The notes under the pieces: generated by a model
The model's database searches: none
Seen by the model: only the letters and a program-made list of their open reading frames with translations
Told to the model about the DNA's origin: nothing
In this document: piece after piece, positions 1 through 8,026 of the stretch
How the letters are laid out: every line of letters starts with the position of its first letter
Numbering within the stretch: the stretch's first letter is position 1
DNA from: an uncultured Sulfitobacter sp.
GTDB taxonomy: Bacteria; Pseudomonadota; Alphaproteobacteria; Rhodobacterales; Rhodobacteraceae
Assembly (NCBI RefSeq): GCF_947499945.1
Contig: NZ_CANMQD010000002.1
Location: 310,001 to 374,000, forward strand
Length of the DNA stretch: 64,000 bases
Direction of reading: 5' to 3'
Program-made: the position numbers and the translations under genes

Positions 1-1
1 T

Positions 2-121
2 CACATGACCCCCGCTGCTCTTCGCGCCATTGGCCCCGCCGCCGAACGTCTGGCCCGTTCCGAGAGCCTTGAAGCGCACGGTCTGTCTGTAACGGCCCGT
101 CTGCGTAAACTGAATGATTAG
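2..121 (+). CDS. hisD: Histidinol dehydrogenase, C-terminal end (partial)
   Basis: Only the last 39 codons are in the window; the frame is open to the left edge and stops with TAG at 119-121. The visible peptide contains RAIGPAAERLA followed by SLEAHGLSV, which matches the C-terminal tail of HisD, the zinc enzyme that oxidises L-histidinol to histidine in the last two steps of histidine synthesis. In Rhodobacterales hisD is commonly followed by the UPF0262 and small-phosphatase genes found next here, which supports the call. The gap to the next gene is unusually long (about 480 bp). The identification rests on a short tail plus synteny, so it is good but not certain. Confidence 0.8.
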   Translation, partial: HMTPAALRAIGPAAERLARSESLEAHGLSVTARLRKLND

Positions 122-602
122 CGCCTGTTTTGCCGCTGCAGCGCAAGAAGCCGAGCCGACACATCCACGACAAAGGGTTGCCGCATCTTGATGCGAACGT
201 CGCGAAGCGCAAAGCGGGGCAGCCACGCCCACTATTTCAAAACTTTGCGTGGGAAAGCCCAACTGCGGTGCGGTAAACGAATTTCTACCATTTTTAGTTA
301 ACGATTTAGTCGACAAACCCGAGCTTTCTTGCTTGGATCGTTGGTTGAAAATTCGTCTTTTGCGGCAGTCTAGCATGCACAGAAATAGGCGTACAAAGTG
401 GCAAAGACAGCTTGTTCCAAGACGCTCGACTGTAGGGAGTTGAGGCGCATCGAATGCGTTCCGTTGTGATATTATGCAACGCATGTGTCACAGGGTGGCC
501 TTGCAACGCTTCCTTGCTATCTATGCTCGCCATCGCAGTGATTGCGTGACCCGCGTCGCTGGTCTATCAGGGGATTCACACCGCCCAAACCGGAGCCACA
601 CC
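122..602. other. Long intergenic region, hisD to UPF0262 gene
   Basis: About 480 bp without a convincing gene. Short open frames exist at 249-443 (+) and 306-533 (-), but neither has a credible Shine-Dalgarno sequence or a recognisable product. The stretch at about 290-480 is less G/C-rich than its surroundings. No clear terminator hairpin with a T-run and no well-spaced promoter stand out, although a promoter for the downstream genes could lie at 440-600. Confidence 0.5.
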
Positions 603-1082
603 ATGTCGCGCATCACCCATATCGTAATTGATGACGCCAACTTGCCGGCCCCCACGCCCGAGATTGAGCAAGAGCGCCGCGTCGCGATGTTCGATTTGCT
701 CGAAGACAACACTTTTGTTCTACCCAGTCGCGATGACCGACCCGCCCCCGTGGGGCCCTACCACCTTGGCCTGTCGATCCGCGACAAGCGCCTTGTGTTT
801 GATGTGGCCACCGAAGACGATGAAAAAGCCGCCGAATTCCACCTCTCCCTTGGCCCCTTCCGCCAAGTTGTAAAAGACTACTTTCAAATCTGCGAGAGCT
901 ACTTCGACGCTGTCAAAAAACTCCCCCCCGCCCAGATTGAGACGATCGACATGGCGCGGCGCGGCATCCACATGGAAGGCTCCCGCGTCCTTCAGGAACG
1001 CCTTGAGGGCAAAGCCGAGATCGACATTGATACCGCCCGCCGCCTCTTCACCCTCATCTGCGTCCTGCATTTCGGAGGCTGA
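603..1082 (+). CDS. UPF0262 family protein
   Basis: A 159-residue protein of the UPF0262 family, which is conserved in alphaproteobacteria and has no established function. Recognisable family blocks are EIEQERRVAMFDLLE near residue 20, EFHLSLGPFRQVVKDYF near residue 85, and the tail ARRLFTLICVLHFGG. A longer frame opens at 474, but its extra 43 residues look like translated intergenic DNA; the ATG at 603 begins MSRITHIVIDD, as expected for the family, so it is preferred. The next gene starts 3 bp after the stop, so the two are probably co-transcribed and possibly translationally coupled. No enzymatic motif is visible. The protein appears cytoplasmic. Confidence 0.9.
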   Translation: MSRITHIVIDDANLPAPTPEIEQERRVAMFDLLEDNTFVLPSRDDRPAPVGPYHLGLSIRDKRLVFDVATEDDEKAAEFHLSLGPFRQVVKDYFQICESYFDAVKKLPPAQIETIDMARRGIHMEGSRVLQERLEGKAEIDIDTARRLFTLICVLHFGG

Positions 1083-1085
1083 GGC

Positions 1086-1550
1086 GTGACCCAAGAGCTT
1101 CCCCAGTCGGTTCTCTTTTGCTGCGACCACAATGCCGTCCGCTCCCCCATGGCCGAAGGGCTGATGAAGCAGATGTACGGGATGGACGTCTATGTCCAAT
1201 CCGTCGGCGTGAAAAATGATCTGGAGATCGACGGCTTTTCCATCGCCGTCTGTCAGGAACTCGGCGTGGAACTCTCCCGCCACCGCTCGCGCAGCTTTGA
1301 CGAGATGGAGAACTGGGGCGACGACCTAAGCTCGTTCGATCTGGTCATAGCCCTCTCGCCCGCTTCCCAACGCCGCGCGCTGGAACTCACCCGCTACTTC
1401 CACCTTGATGTTGAATACTGGCCGATCCTCGACCCCACAGGCTTGGGCGAGGGGCGCGAGGCAAAACTCACCCAATTCCGCGCAGCCCGCGACCAGATCG
1501 CCACACGGCTCAAAGACCGCTTTGGCGAACCGACCCAGTCACAAGCCTAG
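1086..1550 (+). CDS. Low-molecular-weight protein-tyrosine phosphatase family protein
   Basis: A 154-residue protein starting with GTG 3 bp after the UPF0262 stop. The active-site loop of LMW-PTP and arsenate-reductase-fold enzymes, C-x5-R-S, is visible near residue 12 as CCDHNAVRSPMAEG, and a late acidic segment (ILDPTG) is at the place of the catalytic Asp-Pro of the family. The expected role is cytoplasmic hydrolysis of phosphotyrosine or a small phosphorylated substrate; arsenate reduction is an alternative for this fold. The loop is atypical (HNAV in place of the usual GN-x-C), so substrate cannot be assigned. Its TAG stop overlaps the stop codon of the convergent lipoprotein gene within a CTAG tetranucleotide. 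Confidence 0.85.
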   Translation: MTQELPQSVLFCCDHNAVRSPMAEGLMKQMYGMDVYVQSVGVKNDLEIDGFSIAVCQELGVELSRHRSRSFDEMENWGDDLSSFDLVIALSPASQRRALELTRYFHLDVEYWPILDPTGLGEGREAKLTQFRAARDQIATRLKDRFGEPTQSQA

Positions 1551-1903
1551 GTGCAAACGCGTGATGCGGTCTGGCCAAAGGCCTTCCAAACATCCCAGAA
1601 CGCATTGTCGGAGGCGCGATCGGACTGCCGCCATTCCTGCAACTTATGCGGATCCTTGAACGCCTTAACCCCGCGCCGCTGCTGGGCGCTGGACAACTGC
1701 TGGTCCGCAACCGCCTGAACACAGCCACACCGCTGAGAACTCGCCGCCTTGCGCCCCTGCGACATACACGCACGCTGGATCGGCCCCGTGGCAAAAAGCT
1801 GCGTAGGCGCATAAGCCCCGCGAGTCGTGTAATTTGATGCACCACCGCCGCCACAAGCGGACAGCGCAGTGGCCGCAACCAGTACCAAAACCGTTGTTTT
1901 CAT
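1547..1903 (-). CDS. Putative small lipoprotein
   Basis: A 118-residue protein with a lipoprotein signal: Lys-Thr-Thr near the N-terminus, a hydrophobic stretch, and the lipobox LSAC ending at residue 17, followed by a Gly run. The mature part contains three further Cys residues in a CMSQGRKAASSQRCGC segment and a C-terminal Cys, so disulfides in the periplasm are likely. I recognise the overall pattern (RGAYAPT, then a CGC segment, then FKDPHKLQEWRQSDRA) as a recurrent Rhodobacterales lipoprotein, sometimes labelled an arginine transporter in databases, a label I cannot support from the sequence. Transcribed toward the phosphatase gene, sharing four bases with it at the stop codons. Confidence 0.75.
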   Translation of the reverse strand: MKTTVLVLVAATALSACGGGGASNYTTRGAYAPTQLFATGPIQRACMSQGRKAASSQRCGCVQAVADQQLSSAQQRRGVKAFKDPHKLQEWRQSDRASDNAFWDVWKAFGQTASRVCT

Positions 1904-2015
1904 AGTCTCTGCCTTTGTCTCAAGCCGCGGGTGGGGTTTTCCCCTTTGGTGCGGCGTTATCTGCTCTGGCGCGAGATTAGCACAGATGCAGGGCAGGGGG
2001 CAAATGGGGAGTGGA

Positions 2016-3746
2016 CTACCGATGATTGGCTTTGCGAATGAACGCGGCCAAGCCGTTGATCTGCTTTTTTAAGTCAAGAACGTCGAGGTTCAACTCTTCC
2101 TCAACTAGCTTTTGCGCGACTTTTACCTTTTCTGCCGTTCCCATTTTCGTTCCATCGCTTGATTTGGACCTAAGACAATTCATACGGTTGGCAAACTCAT
2201 CCCCTACGTTCGGAAGCTGATAGGTGGTCGGATGAACCAACTTCAATGCTTCATGTAACTTCTCAGCGTCAAGATAGTTTTCAATCTCTCGTCCTTGCGT
2301 AATCCAAGCAAAACCAGAATTTTCTTTATACTCACTTAGAATTCTCATCTTGGTCGCGTTATATCGCGCTCCATTCTTTGGCCGATCACTATCTAAAATG
2401 ATGGCAGAATTCTGATTGAGCGCTTTCAGATTTATAAAGTCGGCAACCAAGTCTTCTTCACCAGTTAGGTGGCTCAGAAGCCGCCCACCATAAAACATGA
2501 TCGAATAGTCGATACCCTCGACCAGTTCTGGATCGACTTGTTTGAGCCACTGCTTAATGTAAATTCGGTCAGAAGGTCCTTCGACCCAGATCACACTGTT
2601 CGCTTGTACAACATCTGATGCACGATAACCTAAGCGATCGCTCAACAGTCGTCGTGAAGCGCGAGCAGAGACACTCCGAATGGTCGTTGAACTTCCATCG
2701 TTCTCAACTTGGAAAATCCTGCCCTCTGGCATGTCAATGAATGCGGCAGAATGGGTAGAGACGAAGTATTGGCTAGTAGTATTGTCCTTTAGGTAAGAGA
2801 GGAGTTGGCGTTGTAGGATCGGATGTAAATGCAGCTCTGGTTCTTCGAGGCACATAATTGTGCCGTCATAGATGGTGCAGTAGGCACCGATCATGATCAC
2901 TTCCTCAATCCCTGTTCCCAGCGAAGAAAGAGGAAGTGCTTTTCCGTCCATTCTGACAATGATGGCTTCTCTATTGTGGGGGATTTCAATTTCAGCGTCT
3001 GGCTTACCAAGAACGGTCTGCAATAAGTGATTAAGCTTCTCGAATTGCGTCTTATTTTCTTGTTCTTCTATCGAGGGATTTTGTAGCCTTTGAAGCTGAC
3101 CAATAAGACCTTCGCCGCCAAGGCCTTCAAAGGCTTGCTCTCCGTCGCCAATTTGCCGCACCGCAGGCAGCAAGTGAATGCTCGGAAATGAAAAGCTGAA
3201 AATGCCATCGATCCTGCTAAGAGTTTCAGGAACATGGTGCTGTAAGAGGCCACCGCCACTATGACCGGTAAGACGTTTCCAAAGAGCGTACCAGTCATCG
3301 CTATGCATTGCGCTTCCCACCGTACTACGATCAACGTGCTTAAACGCAGTAAATTTACCTTTGCCTGCTTCATTTGCTTCAAACCAAACCAAGTCAGAGG
3401 CACCACTTAGCTCGTAAAAAAAATCAGAAATTGATTTACCTGATCGCGTTTGACCGCTGTCAGTTTCCTCCACTTTATCAAGGAATTCGTCCCTCTCAAT
3501 GCCAACGGCAATTACTGGGTGGGTTTTTCCGCTCTCGCGATGTTGATCCAAATAGGGCAGATTTATTGCTTTTGTGGAATTCGAAGACAGGGCTTCGCCA
3601 TAGCGAGCAAGGAAATCAAGAATCGTCGACTTTCCGCTGTTGTTTGCGCTCGCAAAGAAGTTGAAACGCTTCAATGGCGCGATTTCCTGCGTCTTACCTA
3701 TCCCACGGTAGTCACCGAGTCGAAGGCCCTCGATAAATATCGTCAT
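2016..3746 (-). CDS. OLD-family AAA ATPase with TOPRIM domain (stand-alone)
   Basis: A 576-residue protein with the two-part architecture of OLD (overcoming lysogenization defect) proteins. The N-terminal ABC-type ATPase carries a Walker A loop ANNSGKST at residues 34-41, a signature-like LSSLGTGIEE, a Walker B CLEEPELHLHP near residue 300 and the switch STHSAAFID. The C-terminal TOPRIM domain has VEGPSD near residue 387 and an acidic DSDRP near residue 451, the metal-binding positions of the nuclease. Known OLD proteins are DNA nucleases and several act against phages. No UvrD-type helicase (Gabija partner) or reverse transcriptase is adjacent, so this would be a class 1, lone OLD. It is A/T-rich compared with neighbouring lepA, suggesting acquisition. 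Defence function is inferred. Confidence 0.88.
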   Translation of the reverse strand: MTIFIEGLRLGDYRGIGKTQEIAPLKRFNFFASANNSGKSTILDFLARYGEALSSNSTKAINLPYLDQHRESGKTHPVIAVGIERDEFLDKVEETDSGQTRSGKSISDFFYELSGASDLVWFEANEAGKGKFTAFKHVDRSTVGSAMHSDDWYALWKRLTGHSGGGLLQHHVPETLSRIDGIFSFSFPSIHLLPAVRQIGDGEQAFEGLGGEGLIGQLQRLQNPSIEEQENKTQFEKLNHLLQTVLGKPDAEIEIPHNREAIIVRMDGKALPLSSLGTGIEEVIMIGAYCTIYDGTIMCLEEPELHLHPILQRQLLSYLKDNTTSQYFVSTHSAAFIDMPEGRIFQVENDGSSTTIRSVSARASRRLLSDRLGYRASDVVQANSVIWVEGPSDRIYIKQWLKQVDPELVEGIDYSIMFYGGRLLSHLTGEEDLVADFINLKALNQNSAIILDSDRPKNGARYNATKMRILSEYKENSGFAWITQGREIENYLDAEKLHEALKLVHPTTYQLPNVGDEFANRMNCLRSKSSDGTKMGTAEKVKVAQKLVEEELNLDVLDLKKQINGLAAFIRKANHR

Positions 3747-3776
3747 TCTATTAGTTTCCCCGCGACATCATCCACC

Positions 3777-3811
3777 TTGACCGCTCCTCAAAACCCCTAC
3801 ATATCAAATCT
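3777..3811 (+). promoter_or_regulatory. Candidate lepA promoter, possibly giving a leaderless mRNA
   Basis: A TTGACC -35 element (3777-3782) lies 17 bp upstream of CATATC (3800-3805). A start site 7 bp after the -10 would fall on the A of the lepA ATG at 3812. No Shine-Dalgarno sequence is visible before that ATG, consistent with a leaderless transcript. The elements were read by eye and are not experimentally supported. Confidence 0.4.
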
Positions 3812-5611
3812 ATGACACCACTTTCACACATCCGCAATTTCTCCATCGTCGCCCACATCGACCATGGCAAATCCACCCTCGCTGATCGCCTCATCCAAGA
3901 GACGCAGACCGTTGCCTTGCGCGATATGAAGGCGCAGATGCTCGACAGTATGGACATCGAGCGCGAGCGTGGCATCACGATCAAGGCCCAGACCGTGCGC
4001 ATCAATTACAAAGCGCTCAACGGCGAGGAATATGTCCTTAACCTGATCGACACCCCCGGTCACGTCGATTTCGCCTATGAGGTCTCCCGCTCCATGCGTG
4101 CGGTTGAAGGCTCTCTGCTGGTTGTTGACAGCACCCAAGGCGTTGAGGCCCAGACGCTGGCCAACGTCTATCACGCGCTCGACGCTGACCACGAGATCGT
4201 GCCCGTCCTGAACAAGATCGACTTGCCCGCCACCGATTGTGACCGCGTCGCCGAACAGATCGAGGACGTCATCGGCATCGACGCCTCTGAGGCGATCCGC
4301 GTCTCCGCCAAAACGGGCGAAGGCATTGTCGAAACCCTAGAGGCCGTCGTCCACCGTCTCCCCGCCCCCAAAGGCACCCTCGACGCCCCGCTAAAAGCGA
4401 TGCTCGTCGATTCGTGGTACGACAGCTATCTCGGCGTGATCGTCCTCGTCCGCATCATGGACGGGCAGCTCCGCAAGGGCGACAAAATCACGATGATGCA
4501 AAACGGCTCGGTCCACCACGTCGACCGCATCGGCGTCTTCCGCCCCGCCATGACAGAAATCGACGTCCTCGGCCCCGGCGAAATCGGCTTCCTCACCGCG
4601 AGCATTAAACAGGTCCGCGATACCCGCGTTGGCGACACCATCACCCACGAGAAACGCGGCTGCACAGAAGCACTCCCCGGCTTCAAACCCTCCCAGCCCG
4701 TCGTCTTCTGTGGCCTCTTCCCCGTGGACGCCGCCCTGTTCGAGGACCTCCGCGACAGCATCGAAAAACTCGCCCTCAACGACGCGAGCTTCAGCTACGA
4801 GATGGAAACCTCCGCCGCCCTCGGCTTTGGCTTCCGCTGCGGCTTCCTTGGCTTGCTGCACCTCGAAGTCATCCGCGACCGGATCGAGCGGGAGTATGAC
4901 ATCGACCTCATCACAACGGCCCCCTCCGTCATCTACGACATCCACATGAAGGACGGGACCATGCAGCAGCTGCACAACCCCGCCGACATGCCCGACCTCA
5001 CGTTTGTAGAACACCTCGAAGAGCCGCGGATCAAAGCAACCATCCTCGTCCCCGACGAATACTTGGGCGATGTCCTCAAACTGTGCCAAGACCGCCGCGG
5101 CATCCAGATGGACCTCACCTACGCAGGCTCCCGCGCGATGGTCGTCTACGACCTGCCGCTCAATGAGGTGGTCTTCGACTTCTACGACCGCCTCAAATCG
5201 GTGACCAAAGGCTACGCGTCCTTCGACTACCAGATGATCGGCTACCGCGAGGACGCACTGGTCAAAATGTCCATCCTCGTGAACGACGAGCCTGTCGACG
5301 CGCTCTCCACCATGGTCCACCGCGACCGTGCGGAAATGCGCGGCCGCGCCATGGTCGAAAAACTAAAAGACCTCATCCCCCGTCACATGTTCAAAATCCC
5401 GATCCAAGCGGCGATTGGCGGCAAAGTCATCGCCCGCGAGACACTCTCGGCCATGCGCAAAGACGTGACGGCCAAATGCTACGGCGGCGACGCCTCGCGT
5501 AAACGCAAGCTGCTGGATAAGCAGAAGGCGGGTAAGAAGAAGATGCGGCAGTTTGGGAGCGTTAATATACCTCAAGAGGCCTTTATCTCAGCGCTGAAAA
5601 TGGATGGATGA
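3812..5611 (+). CDS. lepA: Elongation factor 4 (LepA), ribosome-associated GTPase
   Basis: A 599-residue protein, the usual length for LepA/EF4. GTPase motifs are clear: G1 AHIDHGKST at residues 14-22, G2 RGITIKAQ from residue 53, G3 DTPGH at 80-84 and G4 NKID at 134-137. The C-terminal half has the LepA-specific domain with conserved segments such as [20 protein letters not shown] and the basic tail [18 protein letters not shown]. LepA acts on translating ribosomes during initiation, elongation or stress. The ATG at 3812 is the only sensible start but lacks a visible Shine-Dalgarno sequence. The 3' end overlaps a convergent A/T-rich gene by 24 bp, and an OLD gene is divergent upstream, so accessory DNA abuts lepA on both sides. 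Confidence 0.98.
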   Translation: MTPLSHIRNFSIVAHIDHGKSTLADRLIQETQTVALRDMKAQMLDSMDIERERGITIKAQTVRINYKALNGEEYVLNLIDTPGHVDFAYEVSRSMRAVEGSLLVVDSTQGVEAQTLANVYHALDADHEIVPVLNKIDLPATDCDRVAEQIEDVIGIDASEAIRVSAKTGEGIVETLEAVVHRLPAPKGTLDAPLKAMLVDSWYDSYLGVIVLVRIMDGQLRKGDKITMMQNGSVHHVDRIGVFRPAMTEIDVLGPGEIGFLTASIKQVRDTRVGDTITHEKRGCTEALPGFKPSQPVVFCGLFPVDAALFEDLRDSIEKLALNDASFSYEMETSAALGFGFRCGFLGLLHLEVIRDRIEREYDIDLITTAPSVIYDIHMKDGTMQQLHNPADMPDLTFVEHLEEPRIKATILVPDEYLGDVLKLCQDRRGIQMDLTYAGSRAMVVYDLPLNEVVFDFYDRLKSVTKGYASFDYQMIGYREDALVKMSILVNDEPVDALSTMVHRDRAEMRGRAMVEKLKDLIPRHMFKIPIQAAIGGKVIARETLSAMRKDVTAKCYGGDASRKRKLLDKQKAGKKKMRQFGSVNIPQEAFISALKMDG

Positions 5612-6028
5612 TTGCAGCAGACGAAGTTCGTTTTTTACAGTTCTACGATAGTAAGGCAGAGCATTACCATTGTACTCACTTATGACGTCGTCAATGCAAT
5701 CGGCATTCATCTCTTCAATTAACTTGCAACAAACTAACAGAGAGAAGCGCCCGTCCATACTCCGTACAAGTCCTTGGAGGCTTGATAGACCCTCAATTCG
5801 CCGAATATGACGGAGCGAGAGTTGACTGATTCCTATTGAAACTCGGCTTGGATTTAAACCAAGCGAGATCAATATCATTACATAAGAATATTCTATAAAT
5901 CGAAAATAGAATGGTCGAAATTGCATTTCAGATATCGTCAGCGCAGCTGCGTAAGCCCGTACATCTGATGAAAATTCGTTAAATTCTGATACGCAACGAA
6001 ATATTTGTGATCGACGCGTGTTGATCAT
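5588..6028 (-). CDS. Hypothetical protein, second gene of an A/T-rich pair
   Basis: A 146-residue protein I do not recognise. It is mostly alpha-helical in appearance, with a moderately hydrophobic stretch around residues 45-58 and a basic C-terminus; no catalytic motif, signal peptide or zinc site is visible. Its ATG overlaps the stop of the upstream membrane-protein gene by 4 bp (ATGA type), so the two are almost certainly co-translated. Its 3' end runs 24 bp into the end of lepA on the other strand. The pair is A/T-rich compared with lepA, suggesting horizontal acquisition. That it is a real gene rests on its length, the coupled overlap and composition. Confidence 0.65.
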   Translation of the reverse strand: MINTRRSQIFRCVSEFNEFSSDVRAYAAALTISEMQFRPFYFRFIEYSYVMILISLGLNPSRVSIGISQLSLRHIRRIEGLSSLQGLVRSMDGRFSLLVCCKLIEEMNADCIDDVISEYNGNALPYYRRTVKNELRLLQSSIHFQR

Positions 6029-6717
6029 TCAATTTCGTCTTCGTTGTCCATTGGGTGAAAGTTCTGGGTTAAGCGCCACGGAATTAGTGCACCAAGTGCA
6101 GCAACTAATGCCAGCTGAATGCCGATGTCATAAAGAAAGAACTCCCATAGGCTCAGCATTACCGAAGAAAATCCACCGATTGAGTCCTGCTCAGCAATCC
6201 AGCCGTACGAGTTGATCGTAAGCGTTAATAGCGCACCCCAATATATTATGTAGATCAACGCGATATATGAGATGGGAACATAGTCGGTTATTTGGTACTC
6301 CCAACGTAAATTATAGAGAGAAGTACCCAGAAGAACTGCCTTGATGATCCCGAGGGTCCAAAGGAACTGTGTGAATTGTTCAGAACTCAAGATATAGTGG
6401 CCAAACATCCCAGAAATAAAGGGGCTTATTGCCATTGTGAGAACGAGTGAAAGGACTGAAACCCATATGATACTTGTCCGCGCTTTCGACTTGTCCACTG
6501 CGCGGTATGGACCTCCAACCATGTAAAAGCGGTCTTCATCAAAATACTTCGCATACAGTTCGTCAGAAAAGCCGTAAGGAAAAAAAGCGAAATAAATGGG
6601 TACATAAGCCTTGCGAGTCACTCTTCGATAGATAATTGGTAAATCAAAAATGAGATAGGCAATTATACAGGGGACAAGAGCGTATTCAAATTCCCACGTA
6701 TTTAACAAAATGTCCAT
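6025..6717 (-). CDS. Hypothetical multi-pass membrane protein, first gene of an A/T-rich pair
   Basis: A 230-residue protein with about five hydrophobic segments: roughly residues 12-30, 82-105, 115-135, 148-168 and 192-213. Between the first and second segments is a cytoplasmic or periplasmic loop rich in aromatic and charged residues. The C-terminus is short and acidic (DNEDEIE). I recognise no family. It is translationally coupled to the 146-residue downstream gene through an ATGA overlap. The A/T-rich sequence and position beside lepA, with an OLD gene on lepA's other side, are compatible with a small accessory or defence-type system, but nothing in the protein itself shows this. Confidence 0.7.
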   Translation of the reverse strand: MDILLNTWEFEYALVPCIIAYLIFDLPIIYRRVTRKAYVPIYFAFFPYGFSDELYAKYFDEDRFYMVGGPYRAVDKSKARTSIIWVSVLSLVLTMAISPFISGMFGHYILSSEQFTQFLWTLGIIKAVLLGTSLYNLRWEYQITDYVPISYIALIYIIYWGALLTLTINSYGWIAEQDSIGGFSSVMLSLWEFFLYDIGIQLALVAALGALIPWRLTQNFHPMDNEDEIE

Positions 6718-6928
6718 TTTTTAGATCCGTCTCTAATATTTGTTTTGCATTAGGAAAGTTTCTCTATCTTATCAAGCCTTCGGAGAAAGCCAATTCCCTG
6801 ATTTGGCAGCGCCCGAACCGCGCCTAAGGGAAGGGCGCTTCGCACCAGCCCCTCTGTTCGTGCGCGGTGCCTCTAATTGAAGACTGCTCCAAATAGCCTA
6901 TCTTTAAAATAACCCAAAGAGGCCCCCC

Positions 6929-7159
6929 ATGATCCACTTCGCCTTCGCCATCTACTCCATCGTCTTCTCCACCCTCTCGGGCGCGCTCGTCGTGGCCGTC
7001 ATTGTCGCGGGCTATTTCTCGTGGACCTCCATGATCACCTCCATGATCGTGGGTGCCATAATCTCCCTCCCCGCGACCTACGCCGTTCTAAAACAAATGG
7101 ACTGGTCAGAGCCTGACGAAAAACATGGCACGCCGCAGGATCGGTGGTACATCCGCTAA
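6929..7159 (+). CDS. Small two-TM membrane protein (paralogue of the gene at 8027)
   Basis: A 76-residue protein with two hydrophobic segments (about residues 5-28 and 33-54) and a charged tail. It is clearly related to the 63-residue product encoded at 8027-8218: both start MI followed by a similar IYS/LYS-I turn, and share the spacing of GY-S and the closing LP-x-x-Y segment. An AAGAGG ribosome binding site precedes the ATG. The stop is 23 bp before the PhnA-type gene, so these two may form an operon. The family is common in Rhodobacterales as tiny inner-membrane proteins of unknown function; database labels such as CTP synthetase for such proteins are not supported by any enzymatic motif here. 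Confidence 0.75.
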   Translation: MIHFAFAIYSIVFSTLSGALVVAVIVAGYFSWTSMITSMIVGAIISLPATYAVLKQMDWSEPDEKHGTPQDRWYIR

Positions 7160-7182
7160 AACCGACCTGACTGGACCCCAAA

Positions 7183-7680
7183 ATGACCTGCCCCCTCTGC
7201 ACCACTGACGCGCCCCTCACCGACACCCCCGTCACAGGCGGCCCCGCTGACGCCTCCATCACCATCTGCGCCACCTGCGCCGACCCCCAAACACCCCCTG
7301 ATCATTTCCGCGCCATCGCCTCGACTATGTGGTCCGAAGACGCGGCCCTCCAAGTCTTCGCCCTGCGCACTCTAAGACGTCTCGACACCGACTGGTCCCG
7401 CGATCTGGCCGAACAGCTCTACCTCGACGACGAAACCCAAGCGTGGGCCGACAACCAAGCCGCCGCGACCAACCACCGCGACAGCAACGGCGTCCCCCTC
7501 GCCACAGGCGATACCGTGGTTCTGATCAAGGACCTCAACGTCAAAGGCGCAGGCTTCACCGCCAAGCGCGGCACCGCCGTCCACCGCATCACCCTCGTCC
7601 CCGACAACGACGCCCATATCGAGGGCCGCGTTGAGGGCCAGCGCATCGTGATCCTGACGGAGTTCGTCAAAAAGCGCTGA
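7183..7680 (+). CDS. PhnA-type zinc-ribbon domain protein
   Basis: A 165-residue protein with an N-terminal zinc ribbon (CPLC near residue 3 and CATC near residue 30) and a C-terminal PhnA domain recognisable by DSNGVPLATGDTVVLIKDL and the following KGAGFTAKRGTAV segment, ending in ILTEFVKK. PhnA/YjdM proteins carry this name from the E. coli phosphonate operon but are not needed for C-P lyase; their cellular role is unclear. The centre (residues 50-95) is less conserved. Start chosen at ATG 7183, which places the first CxxC in the expected position, although the Shine-Dalgarno is weak. No phosphonate genes lie beside it. Confidence 0.9.
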   Translation: MTCPLCTTDAPLTDTPVTGGPADASITICATCADPQTPPDHFRAIASTMWSEDAALQVFALRTLRRLDTDWSRDLAEQLYLDDETQAWADNQAAATNHRDSNGVPLATGDTVVLIKDLNVKGAGFTAKRGTAVHRITLVPDNDAHIEGRVEGQRIVILTEFVKKR

Positions 7681-7702
7681 GCGGATCAGTGACCCGCTTT
7701 TT
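7680..7702 (+). terminator. Rho-independent terminator after the PhnA-type gene
   Basis: A 19-nt hairpin with arms AGCGG and CCGCT, extended inward by a TC/GA pairing past one mismatch, is followed by a run of five T residues. It begins at the last base of the PhnA-type gene's stop codon and overlaps the 3' end of the convergent DUF3072 gene. Confidence 0.7.
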
Positions 7703-7889
7703 CCTTGAGCGCTTCGATCCGCTCTGACGCTTCGGCCTTGGTCAGATCGCCATTAAACTCCTCGCCCGTCTCCTCGCACAGCGTCTTGAGATAACTGCCC
7801 TGCGCGCCCGTCATTGGCTCGTCGCCCGTCACCCAATCTTCGGGGTCTTTGACGGCATTTCCTGTCGGCTCTGTCTTTGGGTTTTCCAT
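7686..7889 (-). CDS. DUF3072 domain protein
   Basis: A 67-residue acidic protein. The family is recognised by MTGAQGSYLKTLCEETGEEF followed by LTKAEASERI, the core of DUF3072, a short predicted helical domain of unknown function found in many alphaproteobacteria and actinobacteria. A longer frame runs to 7931, but the ATG at 7889 has an AGGAGA ribosome binding site at the right spacing, so it is preferred. It converges on the PhnA-type gene and diverges from the small membrane-protein gene at 8027, with the FNR-type box lying between the two start codons. Confidence 0.85.
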   Translation of the reverse strand: MENPKTEPTGNAVKDPEDWVTGDEPMTGAQGSYLKTLCEETGEEFNGDLTKAEASERIEALKEKAGH

Positions 7890-7952
7890 GATATTCTCCT
7901 TTTGTTCACGTCTAATGCGCCAGACCCGCAATGGTTCCGCGCTACGGCTATC

Positions 7953-7994
7953 TTGACCTGAATCAAGGTCGCGCCGTCACGCTGCGCCTATGCT
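7953..7994 (+). promoter_or_regulatory. FNR/FnrL-type box and class II promoter
   Basis: The palindrome TTGACCTGAATCAA (7953-7966) fits the FNR/FnrL consensus TTGAY-N4-RTCAA and is extended by C and G flanks. A TATGCT -10 hexamer lies at 7989-7994. If transcription starts 7 bp after it (8001), the box is centred at -41.5, the standard class II activator position. The promoter reads toward the small membrane-protein gene at 8027. The spacing toward the divergent DUF3072 gene gives no comparable -10. Confidence 0.7.
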
Positions 7995-8026
7995 CCTCCT
8001 GACAACGCGCACAAAGGAGCCTCCCC

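Noticed and set aside
501-527. TTGCAA / TATGCT promoter before the UPF0262 gene
   Set aside because: Spacer is only 15 bp and the -35 match is weak.
249-533. Short open frames in the hisD-UPF0262 gap
   Set aside because: No ribosome binding sites, no conserved look; most likely chance frames.
2016-3746. OLD gene considered as Gabija GajA
   Set aside because: No GajB-type UvrD helicase gene is adjacent; neighbours are a lipoprotein gene and lepA.
4391-5320. 309-codon minus-strand open frame inside lepA
   Set aside because: Shadow frame antisense to a clear gene; no recognisable product.
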